Shown: positions 40,040 through 49,535 of the stretch, one piece after another | How positions within the stretch are numbered: position 1 is the first letter of the stretch | Layout of the letters: every line of letters starts with the position of its first letter | Assembly (NCBI GenBank): GCA_028688525.1 | Contig: JAQTYA010000006.1 | Location: 1 to 64,000 of the forward strand | Length of the DNA stretch: 64,000 nucleotides | DNA from: Methylococcus sp. | GTDB lineage: Bacteria > Pseudomonadota > Gammaproteobacteria > Methylococcales > Methylococcaceae | Direction: 5' to 3' | Translations under genes and position numbers: made by a program | The notes under the pieces: model-generated | Seen by the model: only the letters and a program-made list of their open reading frames with translations | Database searches by the model: none | What the model was told of the DNA's origin: nothing

Positions 40040-41800
40040 ATGAAAAAGCGTTTGGAAACTCTGCTCCGCACCGCGCTGGAGCGCTTGCAAGCCGCCGGCG
40101 AAATACCCACCACCGCCGAAGCCCTAGTACAGATCGAACGCACGCGCGACCCGGCCCACGGCGATTTCGCGGCCAACACCGCCATGCTGCTGGCGAAGCC
40201 CGCGCGCTGCAATCCGCGCCAACTGGCCGAGAAGATTTGCTCCGCGTTGCCGGACGACTCGGCGGTTATTCGCACCGAGATCGCAGGACCCGGCTTCATC
40301 AACTTCTTCATCGACCCGGCCGCCCAGTACCGGGTGATCGCCGAGATCCAGGCCCAAGGCCCCGGTTTCGGCCGCAGCAAGGCCGGCGCGGGGCAGCGAG
40401 TGCAGGTCGAATTCGTGTCCGCCAACCCCACCGGACCGCTGCACGTAGGCCACGGCCGCGGCGCAGCCTACGGCGCGGTGGTCGCCGATCTGCTCGAGGC
40501 GGTCGGCTTCGACGTGCACCGGGAATACTACGTCAACGATGCCGGGCGGCAGATGGACATCCTGGCCGCCAGCGTCTGGCTGCGCTACCTGGAGAACTGC
40601 GGCGAAGTCCTGCCGTTTCCGAGCAACGGCTACCGTGGCGAATACGTGCGCGACGTGGCCGCGGACCTCCACCGCGCCCAGGGCGAACGCTACCGGATTG
40701 CAGCAAACGAGGTCCTCGCGGACCTGCCGCCGGACGAGCCCGAAGGCGGCGATAAGGAGGAGTACATCGACGCGATGGTGCGCAAGGCGAAGGACGCGCT
40801 CGGCTCCGAACGCTACCGCAAGGTGTTCGCCGCCGGCCTGGACAGCATCCTCGACGACATCCGCGACGATCTGGGCGAATTCGGCACCCATTACCAGGAA
40901 TGGTTCTCCGAATTGAGCCTGACCGAAGCCGGCGCGGTCGAGCGGGGGCTGGAGAAGCTCAAGGCCTCGGGCTATGTCTACGAGAAGGACGGCGCGCAGT
41001 GGTTCGCCTCCACCCGGCTGGGCGACGAAAAGGACCGAGTGCTGGTGCGCGAGAACGGCCAGACCACCTATTTCGCCTCCGACGTCGCCTACCACCTCAA
41101 CAAGCTGGAGCGAGGCTTCGACCGCATCGTCAACATCTGGGGCGCCGACCACCACGGCTACATCCCGCGCGTCAAAGCCGCCATCCAGGCCTTGGGCGGC
41201 GATGCCGACAAACTGGAAGTGCTGCTGGTGCAGTTCGCCGTACTGTATCGTGGCGAGGAGCGGGTGCAGATGTCCACTCGCTCGGGCGAGTTCGTGACAC
41301 TGCGCCAGCTCCGCAACGAGGTCGGCAAGGATGCGGCTCGGTTCTTCTACGTGATGCGCAAATCCGACCAGCACATGGATTTCGACCTCAAGCTGGCCAC
41401 TTCCCGCACCAACGAAAATCCGGTCTACTACGTGCAATATGCCCATGCCAGAGTATGTAGCGTGTTCCGCCAGCTCGACGAGAAAGGCTGGGCGCGGGAT
41501 CTGGGACGCGGGATGCAGCAGCTGGAACGGCTGAACGAGACGCACGAACTCGCTCTGGTGGGCACCTTGTCGCGTTACCCCGAGATAGTGGAACTCGCGG
41601 CTCTGCAATACGCTCCGCACCATCTGGTTCACTACTTGCGCGATCTCGCCGCCGAATTCCACGGCTACTATAATAGCTGTCAGTTCTTGGTCGATGACGG
41701 GGATCTGAGGGATGCCCGTTTGAACCTGATCGACGCCGTACGGCAGATCATTGCCAACGGCCTCGGCCTGCTAGGCGTATCCGCACCCGAAACCATGTAG
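40040..41800 (+). CDS. argS: Arginyl-tRNA synthetase
   Basis: ArgS charges tRNA-Arg; it is a class I enzyme that needs tRNA for amino-acid activation. The 586-residue chain has the N-terminal additional domain (1-110), [23 protein letters not shown] with the HIGH motif as [38 protein letters not shown], the KMSKS-equivalent [12 protein letters not shown], and the anticodon-binding C domain ending in [10 protein letters not shown]. The length is normal. Confidence 0.96.
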   Translation: MKKRLETLLRTALERLQAAGEIPTTAEALVQIERTRDPAHGDFAANTAMLLAKPARCNPRQLAEKICSALPDDSAVIRTEIAGPGFINFFIDPAAQYRVIAEIQAQGPGFGRSKAGAGQRVQVEFVSANPTGPLHVGHGRGAAYGAVVADLLEAVGFDVHREYYVNDAGRQMDILAASVWLRYLENCGEVLPFPSNGYRGEYVRDVAADLHRAQGERYRIAANEVLADLPPDEPEGGDKEEYIDAMVRKAKDALGSERYRKVFAAGLDSILDDIRDDLGEFGTHYQEWFSELSLTEAGAVERGLEKLKASGYVYEKDGAQWFASTRLGDEKDRVLVRENGQTTYFASDVAYHLNKLERGFDRIVNIWGADHHGYIPRVKAAIQALGGDADKLEVLLVQFAVLYRGEERVQMSTRSGEFVTLRQLRNEVGKDAARFFYVMRKSDQHMDFDLKLATSRTNENPVYYVQYAHARVCSVFRQLDEKGWARDLGRGMQQLERLNETHELALVGTLSRYPEIVELAALQYAPHHLVHYLRDLAAEFHGYYNSCQFLVDDGDLRDARLNLIDAVRQIIANGLGLLGVSAPETM

Positions 41801-41802
41801 CC

Positions 41803-42426
41803 ATGCCTAAGGATTACAAACACAGGATTCCCGGCTACCGCCAGACGCGGCGTCGGCGCAAGCGCGGTTGGCTGCTAGCCGGCTTCGCTGCCGTATGCCT
41901 CGCTGCGGGCGGCGGAACCTATGTAATCCTAGCCAAGCAAAAAGAGACCCCAGCGGCAACACCGCCTCCTGAAACGAAATCCGGCAACGGGGAAACGGGA
42001 CACCCCAACGGCAAAACCGAAGAACCGGCCGCACACGCCAAGAAAGCCTCTCCGCCCCGTTTCGCTTTCTACAAGATCCTGTCGGAAAAGGAAGAGATCA
42101 TCCCGGAAGCGGAGATACGGACGATCAAGCGCGAAGAAGAGCAGGGCACGTCCCCCCCAGGCGGCGGCTATATCGTCCAAGCCGGTTCGTACCGTTCGCG
42201 GGCCGACGCCGAGAAAATGCGCGTCGACTTGGTCAAAATCAAGGTCAAAGCCCGGCTGGAGAGCGTGAAAATAGAAAGCGTCGAATGGTTCCGCGTGAAA
42301 ATCGGCCCCTACGACAATTTGGCCGACGCCGACCGCCTGCGCTCTATCCTCAAGAAAAACGGCATCGACAGTGTGGTACAGAAGACGGCTCCCCGCACCT
42401 CGCCGCCGCCCGCAACTAAACACTAA
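41803..42426 (+). CDS. SPOR domain-containing protein (FtsN-like)
   Basis: A 207-residue bitopic protein: basic cytoplasmic start (YRQTRRRRKRG), one membrane helix (about 22-42, WLLAGFAAVCLAAGGGTYVIL), a Pro/Glu/Lys-rich periplasmic linker and a C-terminal SPOR domain (about 115-195, YIVQAGSYRSRADAEKMRVDLVKIKVKARLESV and VKIGPYDNLADADRLRSILKKNGI). SPOR domains bind denuded septal peptidoglycan. Position directly after argS (two bases) is common for FtsN-like genes in gammaproteobacteria. Confidence 0.88.
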   Translation: MPKDYKHRIPGYRQTRRRRKRGWLLAGFAAVCLAAGGGTYVILAKQKETPAATPPPETKSGNGETGHPNGKTEEPAAHAKKASPPRFAFYKILSEKEEIIPEAEIRTIKREEEQGTSPPGGGYIVQAGSYRSRADAEKMRVDLVKIKVKARLESVKIESVEWFRVKIGPYDNLADADRLRSILKKNGIDSVVQKTAPRTSPPPATKH

Positions 42427-42439
42427 GCGGCACTACGCT

Positions 42440-43804
42440 TCACGCCACCAGCCGGTAACACGGCTCATATTTCGTCCCCGGCAGCTTCATCCGCTTCTGC
42501 GCGACGAAGGTCGCCAGCAATTCGTCCAACGGGTCGAGGATAGAGCGGTCGCCGCGGATTTCGAACAAACCTTCCTGCTCTATCCTCCGGATGCCTTCCG
42601 CCTTGACGTTGCCGGCGACGATGCCGGAGAACGCCCGCCGAAGATTCGCCGCCAGCGAATGAGTGGGCTGATCGCGGTGCAACGCGAGTCCAGCCATGTT
42701 TTCATGGCTAGGCACGAAGGGCATCTGAAATGCCGGTTCGACGTGGAGCAACCAATTGAAGTAATAAGCATCGTCGTGATGACGCCGGAACTGCCTCACC
42801 AGGTCGACGCCCTCCCGCATCTGCCGCGCCGCCTGCGCCGGATCGCCGACTACGATCTGGTAACGCTTCCGGGCCTCCTGCCCCAGGGTTGCCTCGATGA
42901 ATCGGTCGATCTGATCGAAATAGCCAGCGCTCTGGCTCGGCCCGGTAAAGACCAGGGGGAACGGCAGGTATTTGTTTTCCGGATGCATCAGGATACCGAG
43001 CAGATGCAGGATTTCCTCCGCCGTGCCCACGCCGCCGGGAAACACCACGATGCCGTGGCCCACCCTCACGAAAGCCTCCAGGCGCTTCTCGATGTCCGGC
43101 ATGATGACCAGCTCGTTGACGATCGGGTTGGGCGGCTCGGCGGCGATGATGCCGGGTTCGCTGATGCCCACATAGCGTGGCCGACTGATCCGCTGCTTGG
43201 CATGGGCGATGGTCGCGCCTTTCATCGGCCCCTTCATCGCTCCTGGGCCGCAGCCGGTGCACACGTCCAGCCCACGTAGTCCCAGCTGATGGCCGACTTC
43301 CTTGGTGTACTCATACTCGCCGCGTTCGATAGAGTGTCCACCCCAGCATACGACCATGTTGGGCGGCACATCCGGCACCAGGCAGTTGGCGTTGCGAAGG
43401 ATGTGAAACACTGCGTCGGTAATATGCCTCGACTCGGAGAGGTTGAATTTCGGATCGCCAACGATCTCGAATCGGGTATAGACGATGTCCCTCAGCACCG
43501 AAAACAGGTGCTCGCGTATCCCCCGGATCATTTCACCGTCGACGAAAGCGCTGTGTGGCGGGTTGATGAGTTCCAGGCGAACGCCGCGCGCCGTAGGGAG
43601 AACCCGGATATCGAAGTTGCGGTACTGGTCGAACACCGCCTTGCTATCGTCGACCTGGCCGCCGCAGTTCAGCACCGCCAGCGAGCAATTGCGAAACAAC
43701 TCGTGAAGAGCGCTTTCGCTGCTGTCCAGCAGCTTTCCGACTTCAAGCTTCGAAAGGACTTCGAGACTGCCTTCTGGGCTGACCTGTACGTTGATGCTGG
43801 ACAT
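42440..43804 (-). CDS. ppnN: Nucleotide 5'-monophosphate nucleosidase PpnN (YgdH family)
   Basis: PpnN hydrolyses purine and pyrimidine nucleoside monophosphates to base and ribose 5-phosphate and, in E. coli, is activated by (p)ppGpp. The 454-residue length equals E. coli YgdH. The N domain (INVQVSPEGSLEVLSKLEVGKLLDSS) is followed by the LOG-type Rossmann domain with CTGCGPGAMKGPMKGATIAHA and the signature FPGGVGTAEEI. A sigma70-like promoter with an overlapping palindrome lies upstream. Confidence 0.93.
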   Translation of the reverse strand: MSSINVQVSPEGSLEVLSKLEVGKLLDSSESALHELFRNCSLAVLNCGGQVDDSKAVFDQYRNFDIRVLPTARGVRLELINPPHSAFVDGEMIRGIREHLFSVLRDIVYTRFEIVGDPKFNLSESRHITDAVFHILRNANCLVPDVPPNMVVCWGGHSIERGEYEYTKEVGHQLGLRGLDVCTGCGPGAMKGPMKGATIAHAKQRISRPRYVGISEPGIIAAEPPNPIVNELVIMPDIEKRLEAFVRVGHGIVVFPGGVGTAEEILHLLGILMHPENKYLPFPLVFTGPSQSAGYFDQIDRFIEATLGQEARKRYQIVVGDPAQAARQMREGVDLVRQFRRHHDDAYYFNWLLHVEPAFQMPFVPSHENMAGLALHRDQPTHSLAANLRRAFSGIVAGNVKAEGIRRIEQEGLFEIRGDRSILDPLDELLATFVAQKRMKLPGTKYEPCYRLVA

Positions 43805-43955
43805 GGGACTCTTCTAACGGTGGGGGAAACTGAGCCAAGCCGAGCGTGCAAGGCCTGTGGATAACTCTGTGTGAAAAGCGCGTGAAATGCCTGTCTGGCT
43901 TTGTCAATTGCCGCAAAGTCCACAGCAGAGCTCTGCCAGACCATTACATTTCTAC

Positions 43956-43984
43956 TTTATATACAATAACTTGCATTAATCCAA
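43956..43984 (-). promoter_or_regulatory. Candidate sigma70 promoter of ppnN
   Basis: On the minus strand TTGGAT (43979-43984) and TATAAA (43956-43961) are spaced by exactly 17 bases, in the most AT-rich patch of the neighbourhood. The ppnN start is about 150 bases downstream, leaving a long leader. The -35 box touches an 18-base palindrome. Confidence 0.5.
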
Positions 43985-44000
43985 CCGTATTTATACGGTT
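43983..44000. repeat. 18-base palindrome overlapping the ppnN -35 region
   Basis: A perfect inverted repeat with eight-base arms (AACCGTAT / ATACGGTT) and two-base centre. It overlaps the candidate -35 box of ppnN and lies 59 bases beyond the 3' end of the glycosylase gene. It may be an operator; it has no T-run to make it a terminator. Confidence 0.55.
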
Positions 44001-44058
44001 CCTTTCAATAATCCTGGCCCTCTGAAGCCATTGTGCACAACTTGAAAAACTCGCGCCG

Positions 44059-44703
44059 TCAACGGGCATTCCGACTACAGACGTCTCGCCACGCCGGGTG
44101 GCTCCCGATTAGCGCGAGCGCTGCTTCTAACAAAGTCTTGCCCGGTTCCCGCCGGTGCCAAGTCGATGCACCGGAAGGGTGCGGCAAGGGGATCACATCC
44201 GCTGCGACGCCACAGAGTTCCACACGGTGTTGTTTACCGACGATCTCGGCCAGCTGGCCGAACGCCAGAAACCTGCTCGCGGCAAGCTTGCCCACCGGGA
44301 CAATGAGACCGGGCCGGAGAATTTCGAGTTCCGCGCGCAGCCAAGCCGAACACTGCTCGATCTCAAGCGGATCGGGCACCCGGTCTCCCCCCTTTGGATT
44401 CTTACCTGGAAAGCAGCGGCACACTGCTGCCATGTGAACGCGGGCGCGGAAACTTTCCTCGTCCACGCCAATACCGGAAAACCAGCGGAACATCGTTTTC
44501 CCCGCCGTCCATGCGAACGGCTTACCGAGCGCGCCCTCCTTCGCACCTGGCGCCTGCCCGACCAGGTACACGGGAGAGGCGACGGGGTTTCCTACAATCA
44601 CCGGCGGTACCATGCCGGGACAGCGGCTACACTGCCGCAGATCCGCCTGATGGCGTCCGATCGCCGCCGAGACATCGGTCACGGTGTTTCGCCGCGGTTC
44701 CAA
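44059..44703 (-). CDS. Uracil-DNA glycosylase, family 4-like
   Basis: A 214-residue uracil-DNA glycosylase superfamily protein. YLVGQAPGAKEGALGKPFAWTAGK is a variant of the family 4/5 GEAPGxxExxxGxPFVGxAG motif and PLPHPSGASTW the second catalytic motif. C25, C28, C97 (or C95) and C118 fit the four ligands of the 4Fe-4S cluster of these enzymes. It ends the opgG-opgH cluster. The ATG at 44703 overlaps opgH by 25 bases; GTG at 44682 would give a GTGA overlap and is a good alternative start. Confidence 0.82.
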   Translation of the reverse strand: MEPRRNTVTDVSAAIGRHQADLRQCSRCPGMVPPVIVGNPVASPVYLVGQAPGAKEGALGKPFAWTAGKTMFRWFSGIGVDEESFRARVHMAAVCRCFPGKNPKGGDRVPDPLEIEQCSAWLRAELEILRPGLIVPVGKLAASRFLAFGQLAEIVGKQHRVELCGVAADVIPLPHPSGASTWHRREPGKTLLEAALALIGSHPAWRDVCSRNAR

Positions 44704-46718
44704 GCCAAAGTATGCAAGCGCATCAAGGTATCGGGATCGGAAATCAGGCTACGTTTCTCGGCGCTCGACAAGGTCTCCTGGCCGTCTTCCACCAACTGAT
44801 ACATCAAAGCATGCAATTGATGGCGCTGGCGTTTCCTCGGAATCCGCTGAGGCAGCAATGCCGCATGCAGAGCACAAGCAGCCGGATCCACCACCTTGCC
44901 GTAGCCGCTTTCCTCTGCTCCGGATTCTCGTTCGAGGTTACGGTGCAGGAGTTCGATCACCCGCGGCGTGCGGGATTCTTCCGGCGTCAGAAACAGCCCC
45001 AGCTTCCGGGCGAACAAACCCAGGCCAGCGCTGCTGGACACCATCGAAGTAGGTATGGCGAAGATCAAACCCGCGAGAACTGGCGTGAACCACCAGAAAA
45101 AACTGGGGACGTAATAATAGCTGAGCGCTCCGGCGACGAATCCGATCAGGGTTTGCCCGCCGTGGGCCAGAAAAGCCTCCTTAAAGCTGAGGCCGTGCGC
45201 ATCGCGCTGCTGAGGCGGCCAGCCCACACTCTTGCGCGCCAGAATCGAAATCACGAATTTGCTCTGGTAAAGCATCAGCACCGGAGCAGTGAAGATCGAA
45301 AATAGGCTTTCAAAGAAGACACTGAGCGTCACCCGAAAAAAGCCACCGAAGGCCTGGAGCTTCTTTCGGTTGCGGGTGAAGAGGAGGATGAGGCTCCAGA
45401 GCTTAGGCAGAAACAGCATCGCCAGGGTGACCAACAACACCGTTGTCATCTCGACGGTATAGGACTCCGGCCAGACCGGAAAAACGTTGTCCCCGAAAAA
45501 ATACACCGGCAGGGTCTGGCTGCGGATGTAGGCCTCGAAGCCAGTGATGAGTAGGAACAGCAGCCACAGCGGGGACGACAGGTAAGACATGATGCCCATC
45601 ACCAAATGCAGCCTGCTGATACCGGACAAACCCCGCGCGAAAACCATGCGGACGTGTTGCATGTTGCCCTGGCACCAGCGCCGGTCGCGCTTGGCGTAGT
45701 CGATCAGGGTCGGCGGCAGCTCTTCGTAACTGCCGCTCAGATCGTATGCCAGCCAGACTTCCCAGCCTGCTTCCCGGAGCAGGGCGGCCTCGACGAAATC
45801 GTGGCTGAGGATTTCGCCGCCGAAGGGCTCGCGGCCCGGCAACTTGGGCAGCCCGCAGTGCTTGACGAAGGGCTGGATGCGGATGATGGCGTTGTGGCCC
45901 CAGTAATTGCTGTCGGCGAGCTGCCAGTAGGACGATCCCGCCGTGAAAATGTCCGAATACAAACTGCTGGCGAATTGCAAAACCCGGGCGAACAGCGACT
46001 TCTGGTTGACCGGTAAAGGCGGAGACTGGATCAGGGCGACATTGGGATGCGCCTCCATCAGATCCACCATGCGCACAAGCGTCTCGCCGCTCATCAGGCT
46101 GTCGGCATCGAGCACGATCATATAGCGGTAGCGATTGCCCCAGCGGTGGCAGAAGTCCTCGATGTTGCCGCTTTTGCGGGCGACGTTCTTCTCGCGGTTG
46201 CGGTAAAAGATACGCCCGTGTCCATCGAATTCCTCGCACAATCGGTACCAGTTGGCCTCCTCCTGCATCCAGGTCTCCGGATCTCGGGTATCGCTGAGGA
46301 TGAACAGCTCGAAATCCTCGGAGCGTCCGGTTTCCAGCAGGGTCTGCCAGATCGCCGCTAGGCCTGAAAAAACGCGATGCGGATCTTCGTTGTAGATCGG
46401 CATGACGATGGCGGTGCGCGAGGGCGTCGTATCAGGCTCCCGAGCGGCCAGCGGCGGCAAACAGCTGATCGATTGGCTGTCGCCTCCGAACAGCAGCACC
46501 AGGAAACCGATCGTGGCAGTCCAAAACGAAGTGCTGATCCAAAGAATGAGCAGGGTATAGAGCAGCAACAGCACTAGCTCCTGCGGAGTCAGCCCGTTCT
46601 GCTGGAAGGCGCTGGTGATCATGAACATGGCGGCGAAGGTCGTCAGCGTCACCAGGGTCAGGAACACTGTTCTACGGAAGAGCCTGGGCCGGTTGGGCAT
46701 CGGCGAATGAACGGCCAT
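44679..46718 (-). CDS. opgH: Glucans biosynthesis glucosyltransferase OpgH (MdoH)
   Basis: OpgH is the inner-membrane GT2 enzyme that polymerises beta-1,2-glucan backbones of osmoregulated periplasmic glucans. The 679 residues show two N-terminal helices, then IVMPIYNEDPHRVF, MIVLDADSLMSGE, SHDFVEAALLREAGWEVW and KRDRRWCQGNMQHVR, then several membrane helices and a cytoplasmic C terminus with LISDPDTLMRLH. It is about 170 residues shorter than E. coli MdoH (847) and starts near the first membrane helix, so the long cytoplasmic N-terminal region of the enteric protein is absent. Confidence 0.95.
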   Translation of the reverse strand: MAVHSPMPNRPRLFRRTVFLTLVTLTTFAAMFMITSAFQQNGLTPQELVLLLLYTLLILWISTSFWTATIGFLVLLFGGDSQSISCLPPLAAREPDTTPSRTAIVMPIYNEDPHRVFSGLAAIWQTLLETGRSEDFELFILSDTRDPETWMQEEANWYRLCEEFDGHGRIFYRNREKNVARKSGNIEDFCHRWGNRYRYMIVLDADSLMSGETLVRMVDLMEAHPNVALIQSPPLPVNQKSLFARVLQFASSLYSDIFTAGSSYWQLADSNYWGHNAIIRIQPFVKHCGLPKLPGREPFGGEILSHDFVEAALLREAGWEVWLAYDLSGSYEELPPTLIDYAKRDRRWCQGNMQHVRMVFARGLSGISRLHLVMGIMSYLSSPLWLLFLLITGFEAYIRSQTLPVYFFGDNVFPVWPESYTVEMTTVLLVTLAMLFLPKLWSLILLFTRNRKKLQAFGGFFRVTLSVFFESLFSIFTAPVLMLYQSKFVISILARKSVGWPPQQRDAHGLSFKEAFLAHGGQTLIGFVAGALSYYYVPSFFWWFTPVLAGLIFAIPTSMVSSSAGLGLFARKLGLFLTPEESRTPRVIELLHRNLERESGAEESGYGKVVDPAACALHAALLPQRIPRKRQRHQLHALMYQLVEDGQETLSSAEKRSLISDPDTLMRLHTLAWNRGETP

Positions 46719-46732
46719 GTGGACCTTAAAGA

Positions 46733-47206
46733 TCAGACGGACTTGAAAAGGAAGAAACGAAGCTTCTGCGGCGGCATCGCCACGGGTGCCTCGGGCGGCT
46801 GGGCGAGAGGGCTGCGGGCCTGCAAACGGGCTGCGAGTTCCGGATTGACGGCGGAATTCAGGTAAAACTCGTCGGCACTGACGCCTATATCACCCATCAG
46901 CAAAGCGGCGCGAGCGCCAGCGACTATAGCGGGCTCTCGGCTGGCGTTGACGCCCAGCGCCCGAGCCAGCGCCTGGTCCAGACGCCGCTGGGCTTCCTCG
47001 ACGGCCCGCCGCGGCAGCTCGTCGGAGTCGTGCCTGGCGACACGCCGACTTGCGCGTTCGATGCATTCCGCGGCCAGCCGATCGATGAGGACGCTGTCCC
47101 GGAACCGCAAACGCCGAAGATAGGATTTGACGATCTCGCCGATTTCGGAAGCGCCGTGCCCTGCCGATTCAACGATCGCCGCAACAGCTACCGGCTCCGA
47201 GCTCAC
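46733..47206 (-). CDS. Unknown protein encoded between opgG and opgH
   Basis: A 157-residue, Ala/Arg-rich, apparently soluble helical protein without signal peptide. I do not recognise it. GTG at 47206 is chosen as start: it makes a GTGA overlap with the opgG stop and has GGAG six bases upstream; an in-frame ATG at 47218 or 47230 would overlap opgG by more. The stop is 14 bases before the opgH ATG. Since opgH here lacks the long N-terminal cytoplasmic part of E. coli MdoH, this gene may supply that role, but I see no clear sequence match. Confidence 0.7.
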   Translation of the reverse strand: MSSEPVAVAAIVESAGHGASEIGEIVKSYLRRLRFRDSVLIDRLAAECIERASRRVARHDSDELPRRAVEEAQRRLDQALARALGVNASREPAIVAGARAALLMGDIGVSADEFYLNSAVNPELAARLQARSPLAQPPEAPVAMPPQKLRFFLFKSV

Positions 47207-48810
47207 TGCGCGCTCCATTGATACAGCCAAGTTTCCGTAAGCACATCCTTGCCTGCGCGCAGCACCGCGCGCAGCTCCACCGGATCCTTGTCCTTCTCCG
47301 GCTCGAGTTCGAAACTCAAGCGCCAGGCGCCGGTCTCGGTATTCTTATGTACCACCGCATCCCGGATCGCACCGGACGAGGTACCGACATCCGCTTCTAT
47401 CTTGGCGTCTTCGCCATAAAGCTTCAGGGTTTCGCTAGCGAAATCGACCACGAACTTGCGCCGCCCGGCGTCCTGAGCGTTGGTGCCGCCGGCGCCGATA
47501 CGGGTGGCCTGGACCTTGCCTGAACGCGGTGCCATCAGCTCGTCGGAAGTCAAATGCAGCCGGTACGAGAAGTTCATTTCCTTGCCCGCGTCCGTCGGCT
47601 GGTCCGGCACCCAGAATGCGACTATGTTGTCGTACTTCTCCGCATCGCTGGGGATCTCGATCAGGTAGACGGCACCGGGCCCCCAATCGCCCACAGCCTC
47701 CACCCAGGAGGTGGGGCGGCGATGGTAATTGGCCTCCAGATCCTGGTAGTGGTCGAAATGCCGATCACGCTGCAGCACGCCGAAACCGGTCAGCCGTTCA
47801 TCGCGGAATACGCTGATACGCAGATGGCGCGGATTGTTCAGCGGACGCCAAATCCATTCGCCGTTGCTGCGCGAGATGAGCAGGCCGTCGGAATCGTGGA
47901 CTTCCGGGCGGAAGTCGTCGGCGAAACGGTCAGTGTTCTCGCCATGGAAGAACATGCTGGTCAGCGGCGCTATCCCTAGGCGTTCCACCTTGCGCCGGAA
48001 ATACAGATGGTGGCTCACGTCCATCGCCGTATCGAGCCCTGGGCGCACCACGAAGCGATAAGCGCCGGTGATGCTCGGGCTGTCCATCAGCGCATAGACT
48101 ACGAGTTCAGACGCGCCCGCCGTAGGCTTTTCGATCCAGAACTCGCGGAAAATCGGAAACTCCTCCGCCTTGGTCAGGCCGGTATCTACGGCGAGACCGC
48201 GTGCCGAGAGCCCATAGGTCTGGCCAAGGCCGACGGCGCGGAAATAACTGGCTCCCAGGAATACGCTGACTTCGTCGAAAACCTCGTTGCGCCGCAAAGG
48301 GTAATGGAAGCGCACGCCGGCAAAGCCGAGGGCCGCATCGAGCGGGCCGGGCGGGGGGTTGTTGCCGAAGTCGAACAGTTCGGACGAATAGGCCAGACGC
48401 GTGGCCTCGCCGTTGTTGACTACGTTGACCATGACCCGGTCCTTAAACATGAATCCGCGGTGGAACAGCTGCACCTGGAACGGCAGCCCTTCGTCCCGCC
48501 ACAGCGCCCTGTCGACCTTGAAGCGGATGTCCCGGTACTGGTCGTAGTCCAGCCTCTCGAGCGACTCGGGCACTCCGCCGTCGTCACGGACATAGGGCTG
48601 CGTAGCCAATTCGCGCGCGCGCTGCTCCACCACCTCGAATCCGAACGGCTTCCGTTCTTCCGCCGGTTGCGGCGTCGGTACCGCAGGCGCGGCCGTCGGC
48701 GGCGGGGGAGGCTGCTTCGCCGGTCCGGCGGAGGCGAAACCGCCGGCGCAAGCCAGGCAAAGGGACAGGAGCATCCCGGCGCGTCTGTTCAATGCAGTCG
48801 TACTTTCCAA
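47203..48810 (-). CDS. opgG: Glucan biosynthesis protein OpgG (MdoG)
   Basis: OpgG is the periplasmic protein that works with OpgH to make and branch osmoregulated periplasmic glucans. The 535-residue protein has an N-terminal signal peptide (LLSLCLACAGGFASAG), a Pro-rich segment (about 30-50) and the family body: YDQYRDIRFKVDRALWRDEGLPFQVQLFHRGF, AGVRFHYPLRRNEVFDEVSVFLGASYFRAVG, MFFHGENTDRFADDFRPEVHDSDGL and a C-terminal Ig-like domain. Start ATG at 48810. First gene of the opg cluster, divergent from sixA. Confidence 0.95.
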   Translation of the reverse strand: MESTTALNRRAGMLLSLCLACAGGFASAGPAKQPPPPPTAAPAVPTPQPAEERKPFGFEVVEQRARELATQPYVRDDGGVPESLERLDYDQYRDIRFKVDRALWRDEGLPFQVQLFHRGFMFKDRVMVNVVNNGEATRLAYSSELFDFGNNPPPGPLDAALGFAGVRFHYPLRRNEVFDEVSVFLGASYFRAVGLGQTYGLSARGLAVDTGLTKAEEFPIFREFWIEKPTAGASELVVYALMDSPSITGAYRFVVRPGLDTAMDVSHHLYFRRKVERLGIAPLTSMFFHGENTDRFADDFRPEVHDSDGLLISRSNGEWIWRPLNNPRHLRISVFRDERLTGFGVLQRDRHFDHYQDLEANYHRRPTSWVEAVGDWGPGAVYLIEIPSDAEKYDNIVAFWVPDQPTDAGKEMNFSYRLHLTSDELMAPRSGKVQATRIGAGGTNAQDAGRRKFVVDFASETLKLYGEDAKIEADVGTSSGAIRDAVVHKNTETGAWRLSFELEPEKDKDPVELRAVLRAGKDVLTETWLYQWSAQ

Positions 48811-48929
48811 GAGAATTCTTCAAAAAGCCTAGGTTGAGATTGCCGGCACAGCGGAACGCCGGGCAGATATTTCAGCGGCTACGGAGACATCCGTCTAAGC
48901 CTCCGGCATGGGATAAACCTGCTTGCAAG

Positions 48930-48958
48930 TTGGCATGTTGTACCTTTCATAGTATACA
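48930..48958 (+). promoter_or_regulatory. Candidate sigma70 promoter of sixA
   Basis: TTGGCA (48930-48935) and TATACA (48953-48958) are 17 bases apart; both match four or more consensus positions. The sixA TTG start is 59 bases after the -10. A six-base inverted repeat, GTTGTA (48937-48942) and TACAAC (48955-48960), spans the spacer and -10 and could be a regulator site. Confidence 0.5.
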
Positions 48959-49017
48959 ACGGGGCCGCAATTACCAGAACTTGGGCTCCAACCGTCCGGG
49001 CAAGGGAGGAAAGACCT

Positions 49018-49524
49018 TTGAAGGAACTCTTACTTATTCTTATTCGCCATGCCAAGTCCGCCTGGGGCGATCCCGCACTGAGCGACCGCGACCGGCCCCT
49101 CAATGCACGGGGGAAACGCGATGCGCCTTTCATGGGCAGCCTGCTCCGATTTCGCAGCCTGGAACCGGACCGCATCGTGTCCAGCCCAGCGCGCCGCGCA
49201 ATGAAAACCGCGCGCCTGATCGCAGCACAAGTCGGTTACGACAAGGATGCCATAGCCGTCGAAGAAACGATCTACCTTGGCGGTGTCAAGGCCCTCATCG
49301 GGCTCGTACAGGAATTCGGAGACGCCGCCGAGCGCATCTACCTGGTGGGCCACAATCCCGACATCTCCGAAGCCGCATCCCGGCTGACAGGCGAAAACTT
49401 GGGCGACATGCCGACATGCAGCATCGTGGCGATCGAATTTCAGGTCGAAAGCTGGGCGCATGTGATGGAGGGCACAGGGCAGCTGAAATTCTTCGACTAC
49501 CCGAAAAAGCCCCTTCCGTCCTGA
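49018..49524 (+). CDS. sixA: Phosphohistidine phosphatase SixA-like
   Basis: SixA-type histidine phosphatases remove phosphate from phosphohistidine of HPt domains or NPr. The 168-residue protein has the catalytic LILIRHAKSAW near the N terminus, RDRPLNARGKRDAP, SSPARRAMKTARL and the second histidine in VGHNPDISEAASRL. The start is TTG at 49018, supported by AGGGAGGA ten bases upstream. A phosphatase for HPt domains would fit the hybrid kinase at 29.6-33 kb, but there is no positional link. Confidence 0.87.
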   Translation: MKELLLILIRHAKSAWGDPALSDRDRPLNARGKRDAPFMGSLLRFRSLEPDRIVSSPARRAMKTARLIAAQVGYDKDAIAVEETIYLGGVKALIGLVQEFGDAAERIYLVGHNPDISEAASRLTGENLGDMPTCSIVAIEFQVESWAHVMEGTGQLKFFDYPKKPLPS

Positions 49525-49535
49525 GCGTCCACGGC

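Noticed and set aside
40124-41662. 512-residue open frame antisense to argS
   Set aside because: It mirrors a clearly conserved gene, has no recognisable motif and no ribosome site; long antisense frames are expected at this GC content.
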